Assembly (NCBI RefSeq): GCF_037963835.1
Contig: NZ_CP150145.1
Span: forward strand, 4,216,001 to 4,280,000
From: Paenibacillus sp. FSL H8-0332
Lineage (GTDB): Bacteria; Bacillota; Bacilli; Paenibacillales; Paenibacillaceae
Direction: 5' to 3'
Length of the DNA stretch: 64,000 nucleotides
Position numbers and translations under genes: made by a program. Positions 51,173-58,897 of the stretch are shown one piece after another (the first letter of the stretch is position 1; each line of letters starts with the position of its first letter). The notes beneath the pieces were generated by a model. That model made no database searches, was not told where the DNA came from, and was given only the letters and a program-made list of their open reading frames with translations.

Positions 51173-52627
51173 TTATGCGCTCAGGCTCTTAGCCCTCCGC
51201 GAGGAGAACAGCCGCCAACCGGTAAGCAGCGCCGATAACAGGCAGATCCCGGACGAAGTCAGGAAGACTACATGCATTCCTGAGAGGAACAGCTCAGGAC
51301 GTCCTTCCACCAGCCCGGTTACCCGGTAGCCGGCTTTGCTGCTCATTACATTGAACAGGATCGAGGTGGCTACGGTAATTCCGACGACCATCCCCACATT
51401 ACGGACCAGCGAATTCACACTGCCTGCCGAGCCCAGCTGTGTTCGCGGCACTGTGGACATAATCAGCGAATTGTTCGGTGAGCCGAACATCCCGCTGCCG
51501 ATGCCGAGCATGGCGATCCAGACGCCGACCAGCATAACCGGGCTGCCCTCATGCAGCCGGGCCAGCCCGAACTGGGCAACCACCATTACGATAAGCCCTG
51601 CAAAAGTGAGCAGCTCCGAGCCGATTTTATCGGACAACGCCCCGCTTAACGGTGCGACTATCACCATGCAGATCGGGTAGAGCATAAGCAGGAAGCCTGC
51701 ATCGAAGGGGGACATGTTCAGCATATTCTGCGCATAAAACGGCGCGATAATATTGAAGCAGAAGTTCGAGACAAACACCAGAAAGGCACAGAATATGCTC
51801 AGTGAGAACAAGGGATTCTTGAACAGGGTCAGCTGAAGCAGCGGCCCAGCGCTGCGCTGCTCCACGATCAGGAAGACGATGAAGATAATAACCGCAGCGG
51901 TAAGAGCGGCAAGTATCCGGGTATCCCCGTATCCCAGCTGCTGGCCGAGCAGCAATCCGGCGAACAGAGAAACTATGAAGAGGGCAAACAGCAGGCTGCC
52001 AGGAACATCAATCCCTGACTTCACACGGACCAGATCCTTCGGCAGCACCTTCCAGCCCAGCGCAATCGCCAGAATTCCAATCGGCACATTCACCCAGAAA
52101 ATATACTCCCAGCCCATCGACGATACGATAATTCCGCCAAGGCTTGGCCCCGCTATACTGCCGAGGGACACGAAGGTTCCGATCAAGCCCAGAGCCTTGC
52201 CGCGTTCCGTTGACGGGAAAATATCCGTAACAATGCCCTGGCTGTTCGCCATAGTCATCGACGCCCCGACCGCTTGAACTACACGCGAAGCAATGAGTAG
52301 CGGCAGGCTGTGGCTTAATCCGCAGAGCAGCGAGCCGATGGTGAAGACGATCATGCCCAGCTTGAACATCTTGATTTTACCGGCGATGTCACCCAGCTTC
52401 CCGAAGAACAGAATCACTGAACAGATCGCCATCAGATATCCCGTTGTTACCCACTCCACCTGGGCTACCGGCAGCCCCAGCTCCTTCACCAGCACTGGCA
52501 GCGCAATATTCACAATACTTCCGTCCAGTGTAGACATAAAAGTAAACAAATTAAGCACGATCAGAATCAGCCAGCGCTTCTTCTGTATCCCGGCATCCTC
52601 CTGATAGGTCGCCTCTAAGCTGCTCAT
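51173..52627 (-). CDS. DHA2-family MFS drug efflux transporter (EmrB/QacA type)
   Basis: The 484-residue protein has about 14 membrane helices. DHA2 signatures include LDGSIVNIALP in helix 1, the GKLGDIAGK loop of motif A and RVVQAVGASMTMANSQGIVTDIF of motif C. It should export lipophilic compounds by proton antiport. AGAGGG precedes the ATG. It is divergent from a MarR regulator, with two inverted-repeat operators between them, so it is very likely under MarR repression and induced by substrate. Confidence 0.92.
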   Translation of the reverse strand: MSSLEATYQEDAGIQKKRWLILIVLNLFTFMSTLDGSIVNIALPVLVKELGLPVAQVEWVTTGYLMAICSVILFFGKLGDIAGKIKMFKLGMIVFTIGSLLCGLSHSLPLLIASRVVQAVGASMTMANSQGIVTDIFPSTERGKALGLIGTFVSLGSIAGPSLGGIIVSSMGWEYIFWVNVPIGILAIALGWKVLPKDLVRVKSGIDVPGSLLFALFIVSLFAGLLLGQQLGYGDTRILAALTAAVIIFIVFLIVEQRSAGPLLQLTLFKNPLFSLSIFCAFLVFVSNFCFNIIAPFYAQNMLNMSPFDAGFLLMLYPICMVIVAPLSGALSDKIGSELLTFAGLIVMVVAQFGLARLHEGSPVMLVGVWIAMLGIGSGMFGSPNNSLIMSTVPRTQLGSAGSVNSLVRNVGMVVGITVATSILFNVMSSKAGYRVTGLVEGRPELFLSGMHVVFLTSSGICLLSALLTGWRLFSSRRAKSLSA

Positions 52628-52660
52628 CCGCTAACACCCTCTTGTATCCAATGTAATATA

Positions 52661-52674
52661 GTTGCACACGCAAC
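52661..52674. promoter_or_regulatory. MarR-type operator 1
   Basis: GTTGC-ACAC-GCAAC, inside the flanks TA...AAA, is a perfect inverted repeat. It lies just upstream of the -10-like TATATT (52660-52655, minus strand) of the efflux gene, where bound repressor would block RNA polymerase. Confidence 0.75.
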
Positions 52675-52705
52675 AAACTAATCCTTCACAGTGTACTGCA
52701 AATTA

Positions 52706-52735
52706 GTTGCGTGCGCAACAAAATTACGGTAAGAT
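52706..52735 (+). promoter_or_regulatory. MarR-type operator 2 overlapping the marR promoter
   Basis: GTTGCGTGCGCAAC (52706-52719) is the second inverted repeat, centred 45 bases from the first. It overlaps the -35 TTGCGT (52707-52712) of a promoter whose -10 is TAAGAT (52730-52735, 17-base spacer). This fits autoregulation. Confidence 0.75.
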
Positions 52736-52795
52736 CTGAGGCAGACGGTATTCCCTTGATAGGCTGCCGTTATCATCCTCAGCGAGGTGTCCATT

Positions 52796-53263
52796 GTGAC
52801 TATAAATAAAGAACCGGTTAGTGAACCAGTCAGAGAACCGATCGGGAAGCTGATCTCTCATCTTCACCGTCAGAACCAAAAAATACTGGCCAAGGAGCTG
52901 CTTCCCTATGGCATCGGCAGCGGAGGCCAGCATAGCTTCTTAAAGCTGGTGCTGAGTCATCCGGGAATCACCCAGGATCAGATGACCAGCCGGATTAAAT
53001 GCGATAAAGCGACAACCACCCGCTCCGTCAAGCTTTTGGAAGCCTCGGGATATATTGAGCGCCGGACGGACCCGACCGACCGCCGCTCCTTCCTGCTGTA
53101 TCCAACCCCCCAGGCGCTCGACTTCGCCCCGGTCTTCCAGACGCTGCTGGACGATTTCAACCGCGAGCTGTCCATGGATCTCACCGAGCGCGAGCTGGAT
53201 ACGCTGATCGACCTGCTCCACAAGGTCACCCGCAACTCAGACCGGCTGAACGGACAGGGCTAA
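52796..53263 (+). CDS. MarR family transcriptional regulator
   Basis: I choose GTG 52796 (MTINKEPVSEPVRE), six bases after GAGGTG; another in-frame GTG at 52787 overlaps that site. The 155-residue protein has the MarR winged helix: HPGITQDQMTSRIKCDKATTTRSVKLLEASGYIERRTDPTDRR, with recognition helix and wing, flanked by dimerisation helices. Dimers should bind the two GTTGC-N4-GCAAC operators upstream and repress both itself and the efflux gene. Ligand unknown. Confidence 0.93.
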   Translation: MTINKEPVSEPVREPIGKLISHLHRQNQKILAKELLPYGIGSGGQHSFLKLVLSHPGITQDQMTSRIKCDKATTTRSVKLLEASGYIERRTDPTDRRSFLLYPTPQALDFAPVFQTLLDDFNRELSMDLTERELDTLIDLLHKVTRNSDRLNGQG

Positions 53264-53354
53264 CTGTATTGAATGGGGATGCCCGATGGCCGCGTATGAC
53301 GGGTTACGGGACAGAGAGATCAGCAGCATGACAGGTAGCGCAGTTGCATGGCTC

Positions 53355-54773
53355 TCAGTCTGCGGCTAAACGCTCCGCCAGCCCTTCTGCGCGGTATTCA
53401 CTCGGCAGCTTGCCGACATGCTCGCGGAACAGCTTGCTGAAATAACGGTCATCCCCGAAGCCGGACCGGCAGGCAATTTCACACACCGGGACGGGGGTCT
53501 CCAGCAGAAGTGATTTCGCCAGCTCCAGCCGCATGCCCCGCAGGCACTCCCCGAAAGTCTCACCGGCGAACCGGGCGAAACACCGGCTGAAATAGCCCCG
53601 GCTCATGTGGATGGCGGCGGCAACGTCGCCCTGATTAATTTTTTCTCCGGCATGGCTCTTCATATAACGCACGGCGGTGATCAGGCAGAACATCACCTCT
53701 TGGCTCAGGTTCAGCTCAATCATCCGGCGCTGCACATGCCCCGTGAACTGGTGCAGCCAGACTTGCCAGTGCCGCCAGGTCCGGTTGCCCTCTGCTGCCA
53801 GCGCAAGCTGCTGCGCATCCTCCGCTGTAAGCAGCAGCCGGCTCCAGCTCCGCAGCAGCTCCAGGCCAAAGTCCGCCACCGCAGCCGGGCCCGGCTGCTG
53901 GGACACAACCCCGCTGGTGAACAGGTCCCATTCTCTCCGCTCCAGCGTCCAGCGGAGATTCTGTCCCTGCACCAGCGCCGAAGGAGCGCCCGCCTCCGGC
54001 TGTTGCTGCGCGGCCAGCGTCTGCAGTTCACCATAGTGCAGCCTCGGGACCGCCTGGCCGCCTGCCGCATAGAACAGCGCCTGCCGCGCCGACTGTTCCA
54101 CAACCGCAGCGATTCTCTTCAGCGGCTGACCGCGCACCCCCTCCAGCAGCGCCGCTGTCCAGCTTGTCCCAAGCACCGCGCCCAGCTCTCCTCCGATCCG
54201 CGCTGCATCCACAGGATACGGCAGCGGAGACAACCACATCCCCTGCACAGCATGTAGTGTGGAATTTCTCACCATAGAGAGCGCATACAACTGCTCTTCC
54301 TTCAGTTCCGGCGTAAGCGGCACATAGAGCAGCGCTTTGTCCTCAGCGATCACCCTCTGCTCTGCCTTTGCAGGGGTGCTTTTATTCCCGTCCTCCCACC
54401 TGATCCGCTCCACCAGTCTGCGGATGATTTCATCGGCATTCTCCGGCTCCAGCAGCGTTTTGACAATGTAATCCACCGCTCCCAGCCGCAGCGCCTCCTG
54501 CACATCATCGAATTCATGATGGCAGGCCAGCACCACGCAGCGTACTGCGGGATAACGCAGCCTCACCTCTCGGATCAGCTCGAACCCGGTCATCCCCGGC
54601 ATCGAAAGATCCACGAACAGCAAATCCGTCTCCTGCTCGCGCAGCAGCTCCAGTGCCCCATGCCCGTCTCTGGCCTCTCCGGTAATCACCACCCCGAAGG
54701 ACGGCCAATCCAGCAGTGAGATGAAACCCTGGCGCACCAGACGCTCATCGTCTACGACAACAGCCTTAATCAT
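53355..54773 (-). CDS. AraC-type response regulator (YesN-like)
   Basis: The 472-residue protein has an N-terminal receiver (VVDDERLVRQGF, phospho-acceptor aspartate in LLFVDLSMPGMTGFEL, lysine in YIVKTLLEPEN). A middle region of about 220 residues has no recognised domain. The C-terminal AraC DNA-binding domain has two helix-turn-helices: GDVAAAIHMSRGYFSRCFARF and ACRSGFGDDRYFSKLFREHVG. In Paenibacillus such regulators usually pair with a YesM-type kinase and control sugar transporters; no kinase gene lies nearby. The SMP-30 gene upstream on the same strand could be functionally linked. Confidence 0.9.
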   Translation of the reverse strand: MIKAVVVDDERLVRQGFISLLDWPSFGVVITGEARDGHGALELLREQETDLLFVDLSMPGMTGFELIREVRLRYPAVRCVVLACHHEFDDVQEALRLGAVDYIVKTLLEPENADEIIRRLVERIRWEDGNKSTPAKAEQRVIAEDKALLYVPLTPELKEEQLYALSMVRNSTLHAVQGMWLSPLPYPVDAARIGGELGAVLGTSWTAALLEGVRGQPLKRIAAVVEQSARQALFYAAGGQAVPRLHYGELQTLAAQQQPEAGAPSALVQGQNLRWTLERREWDLFTSGVVSQQPGPAAVADFGLELLRSWSRLLLTAEDAQQLALAAEGNRTWRHWQVWLHQFTGHVQRRMIELNLSQEVMFCLITAVRYMKSHAGEKINQGDVAAAIHMSRGYFSRCFARFAGETFGECLRGMRLELAKSLLLETPVPVCEIACRSGFGDDRYFSKLFREHVGKLPSEYRAEGLAERLAAD

Positions 54774-54841
54774 CGAAGTCCTCCTTGCTTTTGATAGGAA
54801 TAATGATTGATATTGGGTTCCGCCTTTGTCACCGCTCTGCG

Positions 54842-54855
54842 TGGAAGCGTTTCAA
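54842..54855 (-). promoter_or_regulatory. Possible catabolite-responsive element (cre)
   Basis: The minus strand reads TTGAAACGCTTCCA, matching 12 of 14 positions of the cre consensus TGWAARCGYTWNCW. It lies about 70 bases upstream of the AraC-type regulator gene, in the 285-base gap after the SMP-30 gene. Nothing else was recognised in that gap. Confidence 0.4.
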
Positions 54856-55058
54856 TATATAGATACAATACCATATTTTGTTTATTCTGAAAATAAAAAG
54901 GCGGGACAGTCACGCACACTCAGACCAGCACATCATCTCCTGCACATCAAAAAAAAGCTGCTCACAGGCAGAATATCCGCCGTATAAACAACTCCACTTC
55001 TGCTATTTGGTACTAGTGCAGGCAATCCGCCTGACTTATCTCCCGCTGTCCTGTCTCC

Positions 55059-55937
55059 CTAAAAAGCCGCCCGATTAGCCTCCCGGCCCCTCACTCCAGG
55101 CTTGAACCGAAACAATCCGCCCGCCTGCGGCCAGCGTTCCAGCTCTTCTGCACTCATGTATCCGCATGCCGTAGTGATGTACAGCTCGTCCAGATTCTCG
55201 CCGCCGAAAGTACAGGAGGTTACATAATGCGCCGGAACCTCGATTTTCTCCAATTGCTCGCCTGTATGGGGATTCCACCGTGAGATACAGCCCCCGCGCC
55301 AATGGGCGACCCAGAGCATGCCTTCGCTGTCGATCGTCATTCCATCCGGCCAGCCCTCGTCTTCCGCCAACCGGATGACCGTCCGGCGCCCGCTTACTGA
55401 GCCGTCTGCCAGCGAATAATCCATCACATCAATCCCCTTGGTCAACGTGTCAATATAATACATGACCCCCAAGCTGTCGTTCCAGGCCAAGCCGTTGGAG
55501 ATGCCGATCCCACTCAATACCTGCCGGACCTCACCAGCGGATTCCATTACATACAGGCTGCCGTCTCTTCCCGCAAACCTTCTGTTCATCGAGCCGAACC
55601 ACAACCGTCCACGGCTGTCGCATTTGGCATCATTCAGCCGGTTACCGGGAATTCCGGTCTCCACCGCTGCCAGCAGCTCCACAGGCTGATGCTCCATATA
55701 TCTGTAGATCCCGTCCTCCATCGTCAGAATCCAGCCGCCGTGCTCCGCCGGTACGACTGCACTTACTTTTCGCTCAAAGGAATGAATATCATCCGTCCCC
55801 TTACCGGGGTCATAGAGATGTAGTTCATTACTGTCAACATCCATCCAATACAATCTGCCGTTCCTGTGATCCCAATAAGGACCTTCTCCGAGTGCCGCCT
55901 TCGCAGCAACCACGCATTCCATTGTTCCGCTCAACAT
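55059..55937 (-). CDS. SMP-30/gluconolactonase family protein
   Basis: The 292-residue beta-propeller enzyme has family metal ligands: the glutamate in ALGEGPYWD, then NRLNDAKCDSRGRLWFGSM, SNGLAWNDS and the aspartate-containing EGWPDGMTIDSEGMLWVAHWRGG. Members hydrolyse sugar lactones such as gluconolactone. GAGGAGGG precedes the ATG. It lies upstream of the AraC-type regulator on the same strand, which suggests a sugar-responsive unit. The substrate is inferred only from family. Confidence 0.9.
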   Translation of the reverse strand: MLSGTMECVVAAKAALGEGPYWDHRNGRLYWMDVDSNELHLYDPGKGTDDIHSFERKVSAVVPAEHGGWILTMEDGIYRYMEHQPVELLAAVETGIPGNRLNDAKCDSRGRLWFGSMNRRFAGRDGSLYVMESAGEVRQVLSGIGISNGLAWNDSLGVMYYIDTLTKGIDVMDYSLADGSVSGRRTVIRLAEDEGWPDGMTIDSEGMLWVAHWRGGCISRWNPHTGEQLEKIEVPAHYVTSCTFGGENLDELYITTACGYMSAEELERWPQAGGLFRFKPGVRGREANRAAF

Positions 55938-56077
55938 AAACCCTCCTCGAATAGATACTCTTTCTATGTACTATTGCCCCTCCAGCCTCCAGCCTCCCGC
56001 CGCCAACCTGACATACACCTGTCCGGTTCGCATGTTATGCTGAATGCAGCACAATCCTATGAACTGAGGTGACCCGC

Positions 56078-56704
56078 ATGAAGGTCGAATGGAGAAAACA
56101 AGACAAAGCCCTATACCTGCCCCCTGCCGAACCGGGGCTGATTCAGGTTCCCGCCCTCCCTTATTTCACCCTGCGGGGAGAAGGCAATCCCAACGGCAGC
56201 GCTTTCGCAGAAGCAGTCGCTGTGCTGTATTCCTTGTCCTATGCAGTTAAGATGCTGCCGAGAAAAGGACCCGCGCCCGAAGGCTACTACGACTACACCG
56301 TCTTCCCGCTGGAAGGAGTATGGGATCTCAGCGAAGCCGGACGCCGCTCTGCCGTTCTTGATAAGAACGAGCTAATATACACCTTAATGATCCGGCAGCC
56401 GGATTTCGTCACCCCGGCGCTGGCCGCTGAAGTACTGGAACAGGTCAAGCGCAGCAAGCCGCACCCGCTGCTGGACAAGGCTGTCTTCGTCCGCTGCGAA
56501 GACGGCCTGAGTGTACAAATGCTGCATCTCGGCCCTTATGATGATGAACCGCGCAGCTTCGCCAGAATGGAGCAATTCTGCTCTGCTCAGGGCCTGCTGC
56601 GGGAGTCTCACCTGCACCGCGAAATCTATATCTCGGATGCCCGGCGTGCCCGCCCGGAGAAGCTGCGAACCGTGCTGCGGTTCAAGGCCGTCCGGCAGGA
56701 TTAA
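56078..56704 (+). CDS. GyrI-like small-molecule-binding domain protein
   Basis: I use the ATG at 56078 (MKVEWRKQDKALY) behind GAGGTG; an in-frame GTG at 56069 overlaps that site. The 208-residue protein matches the GyrI-like/SOUL-type fold family of cytoplasmic proteins. Visible features are VPALPYFTLRGEGNPNGSAFAEAV, the aromatic YDYTVFPLEGVWD segment and a C-terminal LHREIYISDARRARPEKLRTVLR. Such stand-alone proteins bind hydrophobic small molecules and some hydrolyse them. No DNA-binding domain is attached. Confidence 0.85.
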   Translation: MKVEWRKQDKALYLPPAEPGLIQVPALPYFTLRGEGNPNGSAFAEAVAVLYSLSYAVKMLPRKGPAPEGYYDYTVFPLEGVWDLSEAGRRSAVLDKNELIYTLMIRQPDFVTPALAAEVLEQVKRSKPHPLLDKAVFVRCEDGLSVQMLHLGPYDDEPRSFARMEQFCSAQGLLRESHLHREIYISDARRARPEKLRTVLRFKAVRQD

Positions 56705-56706
56705 CG

Positions 56707-57372
56707 TTACATTTTCACCGTGTTCCGTACTATCGAGCTCTTATGAACCTCCAGCAGCTCCCGGTACTCCACCGTCTCAATCTCGCAGCCGGGCCCGATT
56801 ACAACGCTTCCGCCGCGGACGGTCTGCGCCTGCGTATGCTGAAGCTCGATCTGATCCCCCTCAATCAGCCGGGCCGCGAAGCTCATCTTCTTCCCGGGTC
56901 TCAGCAACGCGCCGGAACGGCTGCGCTTGATGGAGATGCTGCCGCCGCCGACCGTATCTGCACTACAGGGGCCGAATAACGTCAGGTCGAGCTTCTCCGC
57001 ATTTAACAGTCCACTGACCTCCATAATTCCGGTAAGCTGCACCTGCTCTGCTTCACAGTCGCCGGTAACTATGATCCCGCCGGTGAGCTTGATATCCTCA
57101 ATCCGCAGCCCGCCGCCTGCTGTAAGCTCTCCTTGTCCGCGCAGGCTGGCTGCGTCTACCCGGCCCTTCACCTTGCACTCCCCGGTGATTTTGATATCCT
57201 GTGCCCGAAGATTTCCTTCCACCGCCACCTCTCCGGTCTGTGCAAGCTTCACACAATCCACGTCCCCGCTAAAAGTACATTCTCCCGTCACCTTCACATC
57301 CTTAAAAACTCCGCCGACAGAGCTCGACGTCCCGAGTATCTTCAGGTCATGGCGTTCTAACGCTTCATTCAC
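56707..57372 (-). CDS. Bactofilin-like polymer-forming protein (YhbF/BacF type)
   Basis: I choose GTG 57372 (MNEALERHDLKILG) behind GGAGGAG; this overlaps the upstream bactofilin gene by 8 bases. The 221-residue protein consists of short right-handed beta-helix repeats, such as VKVTGECTFSGDVDCVKL and GGLRIEDIKLTGGIIVTGD. A conserved C-terminal segment follows (ARLIEGDQIELQHTQAQTVRGGSVVIGPGCEIETVEYRE). Its order after yhbD and a sister bactofilin matches B. subtilis yhbDEF, where the proteins BacE and BacF are linked to flagellar assembly as I recall. It is a cytoskeletal scaffold candidate. Confidence 0.85.
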   Translation of the reverse strand: MNEALERHDLKILGTSSSVGGVFKDVKVTGECTFSGDVDCVKLAQTGEVAVEGNLRAQDIKITGECKVKGRVDAASLRGQGELTAGGGLRIEDIKLTGGIIVTGDCEAEQVQLTGIMEVSGLLNAEKLDLTLFGPCSADTVGGGSISIKRSRSGALLRPGKKMSFAARLIEGDQIELQHTQAQTVRGGSVVIGPGCEIETVEYRELLEVHKSSIVRNTVKM

Positions 57373-58051
57373 CGATCTTCTCCTCCTTTCCCACCTGAGC
57401 ATCGGGATGTACAGTCAGTCCCGTTCTATATTCAACCCGGCCAATCGAGCAGCCCTGCCCGATAATGACCGTACCGCCCCTTACTACATCTGCACTCGTA
57501 TATTCCAGATCTAGCATATCGCCCTCGATGAGCTTGGCCCGCAGCCCGATTTTGAGCTTGGGAATCATACCGCCTAACAGTCTGCCCCAGGCCGCGTTGC
57601 CTTTTTTGCGGATCACCAGGCTCTCTACGCCAATCTCTACCGCTTCCGAGTGACCCTGTAGCCCGAACTCGATCCGCCCCGCACTGAGCAGGCCCCCCAC
57701 CGTGAATACCCCTGCACCGGTCAGTTCCTCAAGCTCACAATTGCCCTTCAGCTTCAGCATACCGTCCATTTCACAGCGCTCTCCCCGCAGACTGCCTTCC
57801 CCGTTCACTACCCCATTCAGCTTCATTCCGCCCACCTGCAGATTGCCCTTCAGATTGAGTGTTCCGTTCATCTCCAGCTCTTCCGCCGAGAGGTCACCGT
57901 TCTGCTTCATCACGCCGTCACAGCTGTAGGTATGTGCGCTGAGCGCTCCGTTAATCTTACTTACGCCGTTGATACTCACGCTGTGATACCTGCCTCCAGC
58001 AGCCGTGTTGACTCCATCCATCACCAGATCCGGCAGTTCATTCTTCTCCAT
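57365..58051 (-). CDS. Bactofilin-like polymer-forming protein (YhbE/BacE type)
   Basis: The 228-residue beta-helix protein is built of repeats such as SVSINGVSKINGALSAHTYS and GVVNGEGSLRGERCEMDG. Its C-terminal segment (LRAKLIEGDMLDLEYTSADVVRGGTVIIGQGCSIGRVEYR) is paralogous to that of the next gene. AGGAGG precedes the ATG. It is the middle gene of the yhbD-bactofilin-bactofilin operon. The two bactofilins probably copolymerise. Confidence 0.87.
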   Translation of the reverse strand: MEKNELPDLVMDGVNTAAGGRYHSVSINGVSKINGALSAHTYSCDGVMKQNGDLSAEELEMNGTLNLKGNLQVGGMKLNGVVNGEGSLRGERCEMDGMLKLKGNCELEELTGAGVFTVGGLLSAGRIEFGLQGHSEAVEIGVESLVIRKKGNAAWGRLLGGMIPKLKIGLRAKLIEGDMLDLEYTSADVVRGGTVIIGQGCSIGRVEYRTGLTVHPDAQVGKEEKIGE

Positions 58052-58084
58052 GGTCCAGCCTCCTGTGATTTACTGTTCCTTACT

Positions 58085-58726
58085 CTATAAGCCGCCTTCA
58101 CTCAATCGCCCCTTCAGCAGTTCCGCCAGATCGGCAGAGCGAAGCCTGCTCACCAGCCTTACCCCGTCATCCAAGGCCAGCCCGGCTCCCGGCAGAGCCA
58201 TAATGAAGAAGCTGACCCCCATCTTCCGCACAAAAAACAGCTCCCACCCCTTCTCCCCGTACCCCGGTGCATGGCTCTCCAGCGTCTGATAGAGCTGGTC
58301 CGCTTCCTCCCAGTTGAGTTCCCCTTTGCTGAGCAGCCAATCTGCTGCGAATACATGAAGGATCTGTTCGAAGGCAAGCGATATGCCTTCAATCTCCGGT
58401 CTCCCGAACCGCTCCAGACTGCTAACCGAAACAATGTTACGTTCTTTTAACTGGGATAATGTCAACCTTATCTTGTAGGAAGATGCCGGCTCTGACAGCT
58501 TTCCCGCCAATTCATCCAGGGAGAGATCATCCTTCTTCTGTAAAATATGCTGAACCCGCCCCAATATCCGCGCACGCGGAAAAAAGGTCTCTTGTCCCGT
58601 AAAGGTAGATTTGCGGATGAACCATTCCTCAGGAATCAGCTGCTTCCGCTTCCAGCGGTACAATTGCCCGTAAGAGATACCCGTCTCATCGAGTAGCTCC
58701 TTCTTGGAGATTAAATCCTCTTCCAT
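58085..58726 (-). CDS. yhbD: YhbD-like protein with MerR-type helix-turn-helix (DUF4004)
   Basis: I choose ATG 58726 (MEEDLISKKELLDETGIS) behind AAGGAG; the in-frame ATG at 58747 overlaps the predicted -10 box. The 213-residue protein begins with a MerR-like winged helix (KKELLDETGISYGQLYRWKRKQLIPEEWF). A second helical segment (LSLDELAGKLSEPASSYK) follows, then a C-terminal domain of unknown role. It is the first gene of the bactofilin operon and, given the palindrome in its own promoter, probably an autoregulator. Confidence 0.88.
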   Translation of the reverse strand: MEEDLISKKELLDETGISYGQLYRWKRKQLIPEEWFIRKSTFTGQETFFPRARILGRVQHILQKKDDLSLDELAGKLSEPASSYKIRLTLSQLKERNIVSVSSLERFGRPEIEGISLAFEQILHVFAADWLLSKGELNWEEADQLYQTLESHAPGYGEKGWELFFVRKMGVSFFIMALPGAGLALDDGVRLVSRLRSADLAELLKGRLSEGGL

Positions 58727-58745
58727 ATCACCACTCCTTGCGATC

Positions 58746-58774
58746 ATCGTAACATAACACTGTTACGTTGTAAA
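58746..58774 (-). promoter_or_regulatory. Promoter and palindromic operator of the yhbD operon
   Basis: On the minus strand TTTACA (58774-58769), a 17-base spacer and TACGAT (58751-58746). The palindrome CGTAACA-N6-TGTTACG (58748-58767) fills the spacer and touches the -10, a placement typical of MerR-family or repressor operators. Confidence 0.7.
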
Positions 58775-58838
58775 CTGGTAAGCTACCTGAAGTGATCCCC
58801 TCCCGTTCACCAGTGCCACCTCCTATCCACCCCTGCAT

Positions 58839-58886
58839 CAAAAAACGAGCAGACCCCAGCCCTTCCCCGGCTTCGGATCTGCCCTC
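58839..58886 (-). terminator. Terminator of the TerD-VWA gene
   Basis: On the minus strand GAG(GG)CAGA...TCTGCTC forms a bulged stem followed by GTTTTTTGAT, directly after the stop at 58898. Confidence 0.65.
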
Positions 58887-58897
58887 TATACTCCATT

